Counted from the stretch's first letter, positions 1 through 7,685 are shown. The stretch: DNA of 58,630 nucleotides from an uncultured Coriobacteriaceae bacterium (GCA_902790135.1 CADAQM010000009.1:1-58630), one strand, 5' to 3'. The notes: generated by a model not told the origin, from the sequence alone. Program-made: numbers and translations.

Positions 1-39
1 ATTATCATCCAAAAGAATCAGGAAAAGGAAGTGAATAAA

Positions 40-426
40 ATGCTTGAAAAACCAGAAACATACGAAGAAGCAAAAATAATAATAAAAAACAGTACAACTA
101 GTGAGATGGCAGAATTAAATAAAAAATTATTAAAAATTAGAGCAGGATTTATAACCGCAATAGGACTAACAGCTGCAACAGCAGCAGAGATTGTAGTAAA
201 TGATCCACTAGTAACCATAGGCTTTATGCCAATTTTTGGAACAATTAGTTTAACTAGCATTGTTCAGTACCTTCACTATTTAAGAAATCAACAAAAGATA
301 AATGATGATACTTTCTTTGATGGTAAGTCAGAAGAAGAAATTATGAAGATGGCTGAAGAATATGTTGAAGCATATAATGAATTTATTCCACAATATAAAG
401 GGAAAGGAAGTTCAAAAAGATATTAA
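40..426 (+). CDS. Small two-TM membrane protein, AT-rich foreign-type gene
   Basis: Unrecognised 128-residue protein. Codon use (AAA, ATA, AGA, TTA) is low-GC and unlike everything right of 661. The N-terminal third is charged and helical. Residues about 37-85 form two hydrophobic stretches separated by a short NDP turn, so a helical hairpin in the membrane is likely, followed by an acidic, charged C-terminus. The ATG at 40 is preceded by AGGAAGTG at good spacing. The same frame stays open to the left edge, so a longer protein cut by the edge cannot be excluded. It probably belongs to a Firmicute chromosome, plasmid or phage rather than to the organism of the rest of the window. Confidence 0.6.
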   Translation: MLEKPETYEEAKIIIKNSTTSEMAELNKKLLKIRAGFITAIGLTAATAAEIVVNDPLVTIGFMPIFGTISLTSIVQYLHYLRNQQKINDDTFFDGKSEEEIMKMAEEYVEAYNEFIPQYKGKGSSKRY

Positions 427-660
427 ATGTAGGTGATGTTATAGAAATTCATAATAGACAAGCAACTGTTTGTTATGAAAACTCATATCAAGGAAATAGA
501 TACGTATGTGTATTTTTTCAGGAGAAAAACCACAATATAATATTTATAAGTATAAATATGAAAATAATAAACTATTAGTATCAGAAGTAACAGAAAAAAC
601 AGAATTAGAAGAAATAACAAAGACTTTTGTAAAAGAAGGAGTAGACGAATTTGGTATTTA
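399..660 (+). pseudogene. Frameshifted AT-rich gene cut by the junction
   Basis: Unrecognised. From 399 one frame reads a plausible protein start (key run NVGDVIEIHNRQATV) up to a run of six T at about 513-518. A second frame then continues sensibly (SGEKPQYNIYKYKYE, then a Glu/Lys-rich helix). Adding one T to the run would fuse the two, so this is a homopolymer frameshift, either real or an assembly error. The second frame runs on into the GC-rich DNA at 661, where it makes no sense as a continuation. The true C-terminus is therefore missing. No good start codon is visible in the first frame. Confidence 0.5.
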
Positions 661-2328
661 CAGGCCGCGGACCGTCTTTGCCACGTTGTAGAAGTGCGCC
701 CCCACGCGCTCGACGTCGGAGACGAGCGCCAGGTAGTTGGCACCGGCGTCCGCGCTGCACTTGCCCTCGCTGATGCGATGCGCATGGTTGGCGGACATCT
801 CGTCCACTTGGTCGGAAATCGCCAGTTCGGTCACGCCGGCGTTCACGACCTCGCTCTCGTCCTCGTTCTCGTAGGCGCGCATGGCCTGGCCAAAGAGCGT
901 CTCCACCATGTCGCCCAGCTGGCCGATCTCTGAGAGGGCCGTGTCGGAGAAGCGATCTCCCTGGGCCATGAGCTCCTCGCCGTACTCGATGATGTGCTTG
1001 GAGTAGTCGCCCACCCGCTCGAGGTCGGAGATGGACTTCAGCGCGGACGAGAGGTACTCGCTGTCGGACTCGCTCAGCTGGCCGCTGAAGAGCTTGGACG
1101 CGTAGCGCGCGATCTCCCGGTTGAGGTAGTTGAGCTCCTCCTCGTTCTCGTCGAACGCCCCACGGTCGGCGTAGTCGGAGGAGCGCACCATCTTGACGGC
1201 AGCCTCGAAGTTGCGCATCGCGATGCCGGCCATGCCCATGATCTCGCTCTTTACCTGCTGGACGGCGATGGGCGGCGAGGCGAGGAAGTTGTCGTCGAGG
1301 TAGAAGGTGACGAGTCCGGACTTGGGTCCTTGGTCGTCGGCGACCATGCGCGTGACGAGGCTCACCAGCAGGTTGGTCAGCGGCAGGATGAGAATCACCG
1401 CCACCACGTTGAACACCGTGTGGAACATGGCCAGCTGCACCTGCGGCATGCCCGGGAAGAGCGCATCGAAGATCGAGCCAAAGCTAACCGAGCCGCCCGT
1501 GAACAGCTTGAGTGCCTGGCCAAGCAGCAGGAAGACAATCACGCCGGCCACGTTGAAGATGAGGTGGATGTAGCTGGCGCGTTTGGCGTTAGCCGTACCC
1601 GTCATGCCCGCGATGACCGACACCACACACGAGCCGATGTTGGAGCCCATGGTGAGGTAGATGCCCTGGTCGAGCGTGATGAGGCCGGCCACCACCATGG
1701 TGATGGCGACCGACGTCATGACCGACGAGCTCTGGATGATGGCCGTGAGCACGGCACCTATGAGAACGAGCAGAAGCACGCTGTTGATTGACGCGAGGAA
1801 GTTCTTGACGCTGTCGAGCTCGGCAAAGGCCTCCATGGCGCCGCTCATCATGGAGAGGCCCACAAACAGCATGCCAAAGCCGCAGAGGATGCCGCCAAGC
1901 GTCTTGACCTTGTCCTTTTTGGCAAACGAGACGATGAAGGCACCGATGCCCGCCAGACCGGAGAAGATGACCGTGGAGGAGAGCCCTCCCTCGCCGCTGA
2001 TGCCCCAGGCAACGATCTGGCCGGTGATGGTGGTGCCGATGTTGGCGCCGTAGATGACGGTGGCTGCCTGAGCCAGGCTCATGATGCCCGCGTTGACGAA
2101 GCCGATGATGATGACCGTAGTTGCACCAGAGCTTTGGATGGCAGCTGTGCCCAAGGCGCCCATGCCCACGCCCAGGAGCTTGCTCTTGGCGGCAGAGGCA
2201 AACAGGTCACGCAGCTTGTCGGAGCCAAGGGACTCGAGGTTCGAGCTCATCATGCTGCAGGCAGTCAGGAAGACGCCGATACCGGCAAGGAGGGTCAGCA
2301 CGGCCGTGGCCGTCATCACACCGTTCAT
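658..2328 (-). CDS. Na+/phosphate symporter, NptA/YjbB type, with PhoU-like tail
   Basis: Sodium-coupled phosphate transporter of the inner membrane, 556 residues. It shows the two inverted Na/Pi-cotransporter repeats with their QSS signatures (AIQSSGATT near residue 60 and IIQSSSVMT near 205), each followed by a GANIGT or GSNIGS motif, and about eight hydrophobic segments. The C-terminal 200 residues are helical and PhoU-like. The ATG at 2328 has GAGAGGA six bases upstream; an upstream in-frame start at 2343 is less likely. The stop codon TAA lies exactly where AT-rich DNA begins (658-660), so the last few residues may be artificial or lost. No phoU or pst genes are beside it. Confidence 0.9.
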   Translation of the reverse strand: MNGVMTATAVLTLLAGIGVFLTACSMMSSNLESLGSDKLRDLFASAAKSKLLGVGMGALGTAAIQSSGATTVIIIGFVNAGIMSLAQAATVIYGANIGTTITGQIVAWGISGEGGLSSTVIFSGLAGIGAFIVSFAKKDKVKTLGGILCGFGMLFVGLSMMSGAMEAFAELDSVKNFLASINSVLLLVLIGAVLTAIIQSSSVMTSVAITMVVAGLITLDQGIYLTMGSNIGSCVVSVIAGMTGTANAKRASYIHLIFNVAGVIVFLLLGQALKLFTGGSVSFGSIFDALFPGMPQVQLAMFHTVFNVVAVILILPLTNLLVSLVTRMVADDQGPKSGLVTFYLDDNFLASPPIAVQQVKSEIMGMAGIAMRNFEAAVKMVRSSDYADRGAFDENEEELNYLNREIARYASKLFSGQLSESDSEYLSSALKSISDLERVGDYSKHIIEYGEELMAQGDRFSDTALSEIGQLGDMVETLFGQAMRAYENEDESEVVNAGVTELAISDQVDEMSANHAHRISEGKCSADAGANYLALVSDVERVGAHFYNVAKTVRGL

Positions 2329-2405
2329 GGTAGGTCCTCTCAAAGGCTTGGGGTCGCTTACGCTCCGCTAAAACAGGCAAACCTTTGTAATGTTACTGCA
2401 TGTTT

Positions 2406-2434
2406 GTATTAGCCACTTGTCAGCTATCTGTAAA
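2406..2434 (-). promoter_or_regulatory. Candidate promoter of the Na/Pi symporter gene
   Basis: On the minus strand TTTACA (2429-2434) and TAATAC (2406-2411) are separated by 17 bases, about 80 bases before the symporter start. The match is only moderate and no transcript data support it. Confidence 0.3.
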
Positions 2435-2552
2435 GGTGCACGTATGTGGGGTGACGGAAAGACGCATGCGCACCGCAAACCTGTCACGGGGGGTTACCTC
2501 CCATGGCAGGTGCCAAGTGTGGTGCCAGATGTGGTGCCAGAAACGCCCCCAA

Positions 2553-2589
2553 ACGCAAACAGGCCAGACGCTGATGTGCATCTGACCTG
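2553..2589 (-). terminator. Displaced tRNA-Thr terminator (left copy)
   Basis: AGGCCAGA (2561-2568) pairs with TCTGACCT (2581-2588). On the minus strand the stem is followed by GTTTGCGTTT. It stands 3' of the tRNA 3'-end remnant at 2600-2647, as the right copy stands 3' of the intact tRNA, and the two stems share nearly the same sequence. Confidence 0.55.
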
Positions 2590-2598
2590 CGGAAAGTC

Positions 2599-2647
2599 AT
2601 GGAGCCGGATAGCAGACTCGAACTGCTGGCCTACGCATTACGAGTGC
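2599..2647 (-). repeat. attL: 49-bp copy of the tRNA-Thr 3' end
   Basis: Identical over 49 bases to 8878-8926, and covers the tRNA-Thr gene from its encoded CCA to the anticodon stem. After 2647 the sequence diverges (TTTTG versus GTCGC), so this is a gene fragment, not a tRNA. It marks the left boundary of the integrated element. Confidence 0.9.
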
Positions 2648-2747
2648 TTTTGTTCTCAAGCGTACCGATTTCTTTAGGGATTACATACCAGTTGAACAGG
2701 GTTTATATTTCCCTTTACGGAATGTTGGGCGTATGTAACAATAAGAA

Positions 2748-2779
2748 TGTAGGGCACATGTAGGGCATCGTGTAGGGCA
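2748..2779 (+). repeat. Left arm-type sites: TGTAGGGCA x3
   Basis: Three exact direct copies at 2748-2756, 2759-2767 and 2771-2779 (steps of 11 and 12 bases), ending 17 bases before the integrase start. The same nonamer occurs three times in the same orientation just inside the right end. Position and spacing fit binding sites for the integrase N-terminal arm-binding domain, and sites here could also let integrase repress its own gene. Confidence 0.7.
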
Positions 2780-2796
2780 CGTTTTAGGGTGGAGTC

Positions 2797-4119
2797 ATGG
2801 AAGAGAAGTACGGACAGGGTGGCCTAAGGAAAAAGACCAAGAAGGTAAAGCAACGCAATGGGCGCGTTAAGGAGGTCACTATCTGGCGTGGATATCTGAA
2901 ATACCGAGTGCCAAATCCTAAGTTCATCGAGCCGCCCACCGATGGCCCCGACAACCGCACGCAGACCCAACGCCGCCGCACGGCGTGGCAAGAGATCACA
3001 GAAGCGTTTGACCCTGCGACGGTTCGCACCGAAAAGCAAGCAAGGGACGAACTAGCTAGGTGGAAAGCTCGCATGGAGGAAGAGGCGCAGCGCGAATCAA
3101 TGCCCGGCGTAAACACCAGCGTGGGTGAATATGTTGACTCCTACATTGATGATCTGGAAGCATCGAAGAGCATAGAGCGCCGCACCGTGCGTGACTACCG
3201 AGGCATTGCAAGGCGAATCCGTACAGGCTTTGAGGGCGTAGCGTTGTGCGACCTTACGCCTACCATGGTGCAGAAGTGGGAAAACGGCCTCATTGCATCG
3301 GGTTTGGCACCTAGCACCGTTATCAAGTATCACCGTGTTTTGTCCGAGGCTTGCAAGCACGCCGTTAACGTTGACGTGCTGGTAAAGAATCCTTGCCAAG
3401 CCGTCAGGCCGCCAAAGAGGCAAGCACCCTCCCCCAATTCCCTAACAGCGGAGGGCTATGCTCGTTTGGCTGCTACGCTCGACAACATGGAGCCTACGCC
3501 GTTAGTAACAGCCGCAGCAATCGCCATGCACACAGGCATGCGCCAGGGCGAGGTTTGCGGCTTGCGTTGGCGCTGCTACGACAGCGAGAAGCGCACCATA
3601 CGAGTGGAAGAGGCTATAGGCGTAGCCAATGGAGGCACTTACAGCAAGGCACCAAAGACCAAGAGCAGCCAAAGGATTGTGCCTGTTTCGCCACAGCTTG
3701 CAAGCATCCTAGAGCGCCGCCGCGCCTCCATGCTGGCAGAGTTGCAGGAAGGTGGCCTAGTCTACTCCGATGAAGAGTTTGGAAAACTCTATGTGGTGGG
3801 CTTTGTTGATGGCAGGTACCGCGATCCGCTGCGAATCTGCAAAGAGTGGAAGTCGCTATCAGCAGCGTTTGGCCTCAGTGGCACACAGGGAAGGGCAATC
3901 AGCTTTCACGACCTACGGCACTCTTTTGCAACACGTGCGATAGCAGCAGGGGCAGACGTTAAGGCGGTTGCTGCCGTGCTAGGGCACTCCAATGCGGCGA
4001 TAACACTAAACGTGTATGCAGACGCAGACCCACAGAGCAAACGCCGCGCTAGCGATCTCATTTCACAAGCCATAGCCGCACAGGGCGAGGTTGAACCCTT
4101 TGCAGAGTTGGCAAATTGA
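2797..4119 (+). CDS. int: Tyrosine site-specific recombinase (element integrase)
   Basis: Catalyses integration and excision at the tRNA-Thr site. 440 residues in three parts: a basic N-terminal arm-binding region (about 1-100), a SAM-like core-binding domain (about 105-205) and the catalytic domain (about 215-430). Catalytic residues are all visible: Arg249 (TGMRQGE), a Lys at 287 or 289, His371 and Arg374 (HDLRHSFAT), His397 (LGHSN) and the nucleophile Tyr407 (NVYAD). The ATG at 2797 follows a GGTGGAG ribosome site. It lies directly beside attL and reads into the element, as usual for tRNA-targeting integrases. Confidence 0.96.
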   Translation: MEEKYGQGGLRKKTKKVKQRNGRVKEVTIWRGYLKYRVPNPKFIEPPTDGPDNRTQTQRRRTAWQEITEAFDPATVRTEKQARDELARWKARMEEEAQRESMPGVNTSVGEYVDSYIDDLEASKSIERRTVRDYRGIARRIRTGFEGVALCDLTPTMVQKWENGLIASGLAPSTVIKYHRVLSEACKHAVNVDVLVKNPCQAVRPPKRQAPSPNSLTAEGYARLAATLDNMEPTPLVTAAAIAMHTGMRQGEVCGLRWRCYDSEKRTIRVEEAIGVANGGTYSKAPKTKSSQRIVPVSPQLASILERRRASMLAELQEGGLVYSDEEFGKLYVVGFVDGRYRDPLRICKEWKSLSAAFGLSGTQGRAISFHDLRHSFATRAIAAGADVKAVAAVLGHSNAAITLNVYADADPQSKRRASDLISQAIAAQGEVEPFAELAN

Positions 4120-4208
4120 ACCTAGGTAAGCAGACCCCCACGCCACCGACCAAAGCACCGTGAGGGTCTAAGGATATGGGCAAAAGCCCACGTTAGAAAG
4201 GGTATCAG

Positions 4209-4439
4209 ATGTTGTATCAGGATTTGAATAACGTAGACCACGAAGAGGCCGACAGCGCATGTGACCAGATCGAGTTTGTTAGCGCCGCGCTGGCCGCCAT
4301 GCTCGAAACCTACAACGACGGCATAGCATGCGGATGCATGAGCATCCTCAACAACGCTACCGAGGTGCTACAGGCTTACATCGACCAGCACAGGCGTGCC
4401 GAGTGGGAAGAGGTTGGTACGACCTCAGCGAACGCCTAG
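4209..4439 (+). CDS. Small acidic element protein, unknown function
   Basis: Unrecognised 76-residue protein, acidic and mostly helical, with two Cys close together (ACGCM). AGAAAGGGT precedes the ATG at 4209 at workable spacing. It follows the integrase gene by 89 bases, a gap holding a small TGGGC-AAAA-GCCCA stem, and ends just before a strong terminator, so it may be cotranscribed with int. Its size and place suit an accessory regulator, but nothing in the sequence proves this. Confidence 0.6.
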   Translation: MLYQDLNNVDHEEADSACDQIEFVSAALAAMLETYNDGIACGCMSILNNATEVLQAYIDQHRRAEWEEVGTTSANA

Positions 4440-4473
4440 CACAAGGCTCAAGTTCAGTTTCTACCGACTTTTG

Positions 4474-4498
4474 GAGCGCCCGTTTTGGGCGCTCTTTG
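4474..4498 (+). terminator. Terminator after the integrase transcript
   Basis: Perfect 8-bp stem GAGCGCCC (4474-4481) and GGGCGCTC (4487-4494) with a GTTTT loop, followed by TTTGCG. It closes the int/small-protein unit. Confidence 0.75.
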
Positions 4499-4640
4499 CG
4501 TCTCATGTGCCCTACCACCTGCACAAGTTCAATTTGAACCTACTAGGCAAATATGCGTCATGACGGGCTTTGCGGGACGTATGGAGATTTAGCGGAAGTT
4601 GATTCACTAATTGATGCCTTTTTTGAACCGTTTAACTACC

Positions 4641-4700
4641 GCCCTACAATCCGCTACAGTCCGCTACAATCCGCTACAATCCCCTACAATCCCCTACACG
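4641..4700. repeat. 10-bp tandem array (6 units), iteron-like
   Basis: Six units of 10 bases with consensus CCGCTACAAT or CCCCTACAAT, in perfect register (4641, 4651, 4661, 4671, 4681, 4691). The exact 10-base period puts every unit on nearly the same face of the helix. Read on the other strand the units are ATTGTAGSGG (first unit ATTGTAGGGC), which contains the TGTAGGG core of the arm-type sites at both element ends. It may be a binding array for integrase, excisionase or a replication initiator. Confidence 0.75.
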
Positions 4701-4850
4701 CAGCTTTCGAAATCGACTCTCCGTTAACGCCTCAACGCCAAAGGCGCTATTGTGCGGCTCAAGCAGCAAACGCATCAATTTGCTGCCCAGCATACGGAAC
4801 GGCAAGGCCGAACCTTGCCAGACCAGCCCCAACAGAAACGGAGATTAGAC

Positions 4851-5054
4851 ATGCCTAAAACGCAAATGAAGGTCGTAGACGCTAGCACGCTGCCGCCGCT
4901 CATCAAGTCAAAGACAGCCGCATCCCTCATCGACTGCTCGACCCGCAAGCTGCGCGACATGTGCGCCAAGGGTGAGGTTAAGGCCGTCCGTGTTGGCTCT
5001 GATTGGCGCGTTAACACCGCTGCCCTTTTGGAGCAGTTCGGCATCACCTGCTAG
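4851..5054 (+). CDS. Excisionase-like HTH DNA-binding protein
   Basis: 67 residues with a MerR-type winged helix-turn-helix: LIKSKTAASLIDCSTRKL for the first helices, then VGSDWRVN as the wing, the standard pattern of the HTH_17/excisionase family. Such proteins bend att DNA and steer integrase toward excision; some act as transcription regulators of satellites (AlpA-like). The ATG at 4851 has CGGAG eight bases upstream. It heads the second transcription unit, just downstream of the 10-bp array, which may be its target or that of the integrase. Confidence 0.8.
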   Translation: MPKTQMKVVDASTLPPLIKSKTAASLIDCSTRKLRDMCAKGEVKAVRVGSDWRVNTAALLEQFGITC

Positions 5055-5069
5055 GCCCGGTGTTCTTTT

Positions 5070-5585
5070 GTGCCGAACCAGACCAAGCATCCCAACTATT
5101 TCAAGCTGTATTTCGATACGTACCAGCTAGCCGCCGAACTGCCAGCGCCGCAAGGTGCAAAGCTGCTGTTTGCCCTCGATCGCCTCTTCTTTGAGGGCAT
5201 CGACCCCGGCGAAAAGGAGCTGCCGCGAGACGCGAAACGCATCTATTTTGCCAAGCGCCCCGCTGTGCTGGCATACCGTCGCAGCGCACTAAACGGCATG
5301 GAGAACGACCCGAAAACCCATACCGAAAACCACCCGAACATTGACCCGAAAAACGACACGAAAAACGATAGCGAAAGCGACACCGTTTTTTGCGAGCCTA
5401 CAAGCGCCTTACCTGCTGATACTCAGTCTTTAGGTACCCACCCAGACGCAGACCCAGCAGGGGGAGCAGGTAGGGACGTGGGTCAACAACACAATAACTC
5501 AGTCCTCAGTAACTCAGAATCCCCCGCCCCAGCCTCTTACCAGACTATCGGCGATTCCTACGAAAGCCCCTTCCAAGACTACTAA
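5070..5585 (+). CDS. DUF6291-like protein, putative replication component
   Basis: 171 residues. Residues 8-75 (NYFKLYFDTYQLAAELP and on to the FFEG segment) resemble the DUF6291 family, phage and island proteins often found beside DnaC-like loaders in place of a DnaD-like initiator. Residues 80-110 are a low-complexity Asn/Asp/Lys/Thr run (repeated DPKND and HTEN), and the rest is Ser/Pro-rich and probably disordered. The start is GTG at 5070, with a poor ribosome site 16 bases after the excisionase stop, so coupling to that gene is likely. The function is inferred from family context only. Confidence 0.65.
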   Translation: MPNQTKHPNYFKLYFDTYQLAAELPAPQGAKLLFALDRLFFEGIDPGEKELPRDAKRIYFAKRPAVLAYRRSALNGMENDPKTHTENHPNIDPKNDTKNDSESDTVFCEPTSALPADTQSLGTHPDADPAGGAGRDVGQQHNNSVLSNSESPAPASYQTIGDSYESPFQDY

Positions 5586-5667
5586 CCACCCCCCATCCCC
5601 AGCCAAGAGCACGACGGTTCCTTGATAAGCGAATACCAGTTGGACGAATCGAAAGAAAGGAGGCGCT

Positions 5668-6588
5668 ATGTGCCAGATCACCGCCGTTGAGGTGGGGGGA
5701 GTGAAGGTTAATCAGGCGATGCTAGAGCGATTCTTTGCGCTAGCGTACCCGACGTTTTACCCGATCCCAGACGGCTACGCGCCAAGCCTAGAGAAGTTCG
5801 GCCCACACGACGGCGAGGGCGAGCCTACGCACGAGCAGAGAGCCTATGCGCTTCTAGGCCGCGCCGACATGGTGGGCGAGGCTTGCAGGGCGTGCGCAAA
5901 GAGCAAACCCTACGTTGAGCCGATGGAGCAGCCAAGGACGATGGGGCAGCCAAGGACGCAAGCGCAGATAATGGCGCAATGCCGCCTACCGCGAATCGCA
6001 TTGCAGGGAGGCGAGCCGAACGAGGCCGCTACCGCATGGGCGAGCCGCTACGACGGAGCTGGCACGCCGTGGCTGTGGGTTCTCGGTGGCAACGAGCTAG
6101 AGCGCACCAAGGCGCTAACAGATATCGCTTTTGCCGTCGCTCACGCCATGGACAGCGGAGCCGCACGCCGTGGCCGAATCGCCTATTACCGCACGTTCGA
6201 CCTGTGCGAGACGGTCAACAGCAGCAAGGGATTCGGGGACGGGAAGGAGCGCACCAAGTGGGACTACCTCACAACTGGCCCGATGAGCTGCGACCTTCTG
6301 CTACTTGACGGATTCGGGCGGGAGCGCACGGGAGCGCACGAGCTGGATACCATATCGCAGGTCATAGGCGCACGCTGTCGTAACGAGCTTCCCACCGTCA
6401 TAGCCTCGAACGCCGGACTGGCGCAGTGGGTGGAGGCCCACGACCGCGCAGGGCACGCAGGTGCCCACGAGGTGAAGGAGTACATCCTATCGGCCATGGG
6501 CGGCTACGCGAGCGACCAGCCAAGCCGCGAGGCGTTGAGCGCGAGCCTCATAGACCTAACCGCCAACCGCCGCAAGGCCCAGCCATGA
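5668..6588 (+). CDS. DnaC/IstB-like AAA+ ATPase with degenerate Walker A
   Basis: 306 residues. The C-terminal half matches the helicase-loader family: Walker B LLLLDGFG (about 210-217), then a stretch ending PTVIASN (sensor I), as in DnaC. The expected Walker A GxxGxGKT is replaced by VLGGNELERTKAL (about 138-150), lacking the invariant Gly-Lys-Thr, so ATP binding is doubtful. The N-terminal half has short repeats (PRTMGQPRTQAQ). A strong GAAAGGAGG precedes the ATG. Paired with the preceding gene it looks like an initiator-loader module that would bring the host helicase to the element's origin. Confidence 0.7.
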   Translation: MCQITAVEVGGVKVNQAMLERFFALAYPTFYPIPDGYAPSLEKFGPHDGEGEPTHEQRAYALLGRADMVGEACRACAKSKPYVEPMEQPRTMGQPRTQAQIMAQCRLPRIALQGGEPNEAATAWASRYDGAGTPWLWVLGGNELERTKALTDIAFAVAHAMDSGAARRGRIAYYRTFDLCETVNSSKGFGDGKERTKWDYLTTGPMSCDLLLLDGFGRERTGAHELDTISQVIGARCRNELPTVIASNAGLAQWVEAHDRAGHAGAHEVKEYILSAMGGYASDQPSREALSASLIDLTANRRKAQP

Positions 6589-6794
6589 CAAGCGCGACAG
6601 GGACGGGCGGCGAAGAGGCCGCCGCGCTGCTCGAATCAGCACTAGGGCACGTGCAAGAGGCGATAGATGCCCTAGGCCGTGGCGAGGATTGGAGGTATCC
6701 GGCTGCGGATGCCGTGAACGACCTAGGCAGGGCCATAACGGGCAAGCGCAAGCCGCCGCGCGTGCGCAAGCGCGCCAAGGTACGCATCATCTAG
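6585..6794 (+). CDS. Small basic-tailed element protein, unknown
   Basis: 69 residues, overlapping the DnaC-like gene by ATGA, so translationally coupled. Two helices with Ala-rich faces (residues 8-50) are followed by a strongly basic tail (KRKPPRVRKRAKVRII), which suggests nucleic-acid binding. No family recognised. Confidence 0.6.
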   Translation: MTSATGTGGEEAAALLESALGHVQEAIDALGRGEDWRYPAADAVNDLGRAITGKRKPPRVRKRAKVRII

Positions 6795-7023
6795 CGATAA
6801 CACTGTGCCGTGCGCCGTGTGCGCTGGCAGATCATCCCGCGACGGAGCAGCCCCGGCAAGCTGCACTCGCGTGCCCGTCGCGGGGGCAGAGTCGGCAATC
6901 CCCGTTACGACATGCCTGGGCGGCACGGTGCCGACGAAGCCCGAGACAGGCCACAGGCTCAGCCAGCGCACGCAATGCACGGCACAGACACACCACCAAC
7001 GAAAGACGAAAGAAGGTAGACAC
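6795..7023. other. Short stretch without a convincing gene
   Basis: One plus-strand frame begins with a Cys-containing segment (PCAVCAGR, then further Cys) and runs into the next gene without a stop. It has no ribosome site and low-quality composition, so I start the next gene at 7024. A tiny Cys-rich peptide fused upstream cannot be excluded. Confidence 0.4.
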
Positions 7024-7212
7024 ATGGCAGATAAGAGCGATCTTCGCTACATGCTCGATGCCGTTGCTAGGCAGGAGCAGGAGAGACAGGAGCGAGCGCA
7101 GTTCGTGAGGGACTTGTTCGCATCGGCAAGAGCCAAGTCCGCAAGACAGGCGTACGCCGACCTAGCGGATAACGCCGAGAAGAAATCCGAGACGAAGAAG
7201 GAGAGCGAGTAG
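7024..7212 (+). CDS. Small charged helical element protein, unknown
   Basis: 62 residues, almost entirely a charged helix rich in Arg, Glu, Gln and Ala, ending in a Lys/Glu-rich tail. AGAAGG lies just before the ATG. The stop is one base before the next gene's ATG, so the two are coupled. No family recognised. Confidence 0.6.
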   Translation: MADKSDLRYMLDAVARQEQERQERAQFVRDLFASARAKSARQAYADLADNAEKKSETKKESE

Positions 7213-7213
7213 C

Positions 7214-7663
7214 ATGGGAGACAAGGAGCTATACGACAGGCTCAATCGCATCAAGGAGATCGGAGGCGAGGCATCGACTGGCATGTGGCTCATAAGTTCC
7301 AACGGCATGACCACGAAACCGACCGCCCTTTACTCAATCGGGCACATTCTCGATCTGAACATCACGAATGCCAACGACCGTTGGCAGAAAGAGCACGATG
7401 AAGCCGTTGCCTACGAGCGCCTAGCGCATTGTCTCGAAGAGCTTTCAGGGATGCCGTTTGCAGAGATGGCAAAGGCTTGCATCAAGGCCGCCAAGGCCCA
7501 CGACAATATGTCGGACGCTTGGAACGCCGAGTTTGATCGCCTTTGCGCCGAGGACGAACGCCGCAAGGAAGAGGCCGAAAAGGCCAAGGCCGTTGGTGAC
7601 CCACAGGTCGCGATACTGGAGCTGCAACGCCAGATCGAAGAACTCAAGGCCAAGGGCAACTAG
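7214..7663 (+). CDS. Element protein with C-terminal coiled coil, unknown
   Basis: 149 residues. Residues 1-60 are mixed and residues 60-145 are helical, ending in a Lys/Glu/Ala coiled coil (EERRKEEAEK and QRQIEELKAK types of heptad). Three Cys are scattered in the middle. Last gene of the excisionase-led unit, followed by a terminator at 7686. No family recognised. Confidence 0.65.
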   Translation: MGDKELYDRLNRIKEIGGEASTGMWLISSNGMTTKPTALYSIGHILDLNITNANDRWQKEHDEAVAYERLAHCLEELSGMPFAEMAKACIKAAKAHDNMSDAWNAEFDRLCAEDERRKEEAEKAKAVGDPQVAILELQRQIEELKAKGN

Positions 7664-7685
7664 CCTAGCGCATCGACCAACCCCC

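Larger units (their letters stand above)
2344..2598. other. Gene-free flank left of the integrated element
   Basis: No credible gene. It holds the candidate symporter promoter, three GGTGCCA repeats (2509-2515, 2521-2527, 2533-2539) at an exact 12-bp period, and a terminator hairpin facing the minus strand (2553-2589). The arrangement of repeats, hairpin and tRNA 3' end copies the layout at the right end of the element (8785-8926). Confidence 0.6.
4440..4850. other. Gene-free control region of the element
   Basis: Holds the terminator at 4474-4498 and the 10-bp tandem array at 4641-4700. Open frames here run through the repeats and show no protein-like composition. The stretch between the two transcription units, full of short repeats, is where an origin or a divergent control region would be expected. 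Confidence 0.5.

Noticed and set aside
1307..1573. Extra small genes within the symporter region
   Set aside because: All are alternative-frame readings of the same minus-strand gene.
994..1791. Long plus-strand frame opposite the Na/Pi symporter
   Set aside because: Shadow of the real minus-strand gene in GC-rich DNA; His/Arg/Asp-rich with no domain.
4553..4858. Open frame across the 10-bp array
   Set aside because: Its composition comes from the tandem repeat (Tyr/Pro/Thr periodicity). There is no ribosome site, and it ends inside the excisionase start.
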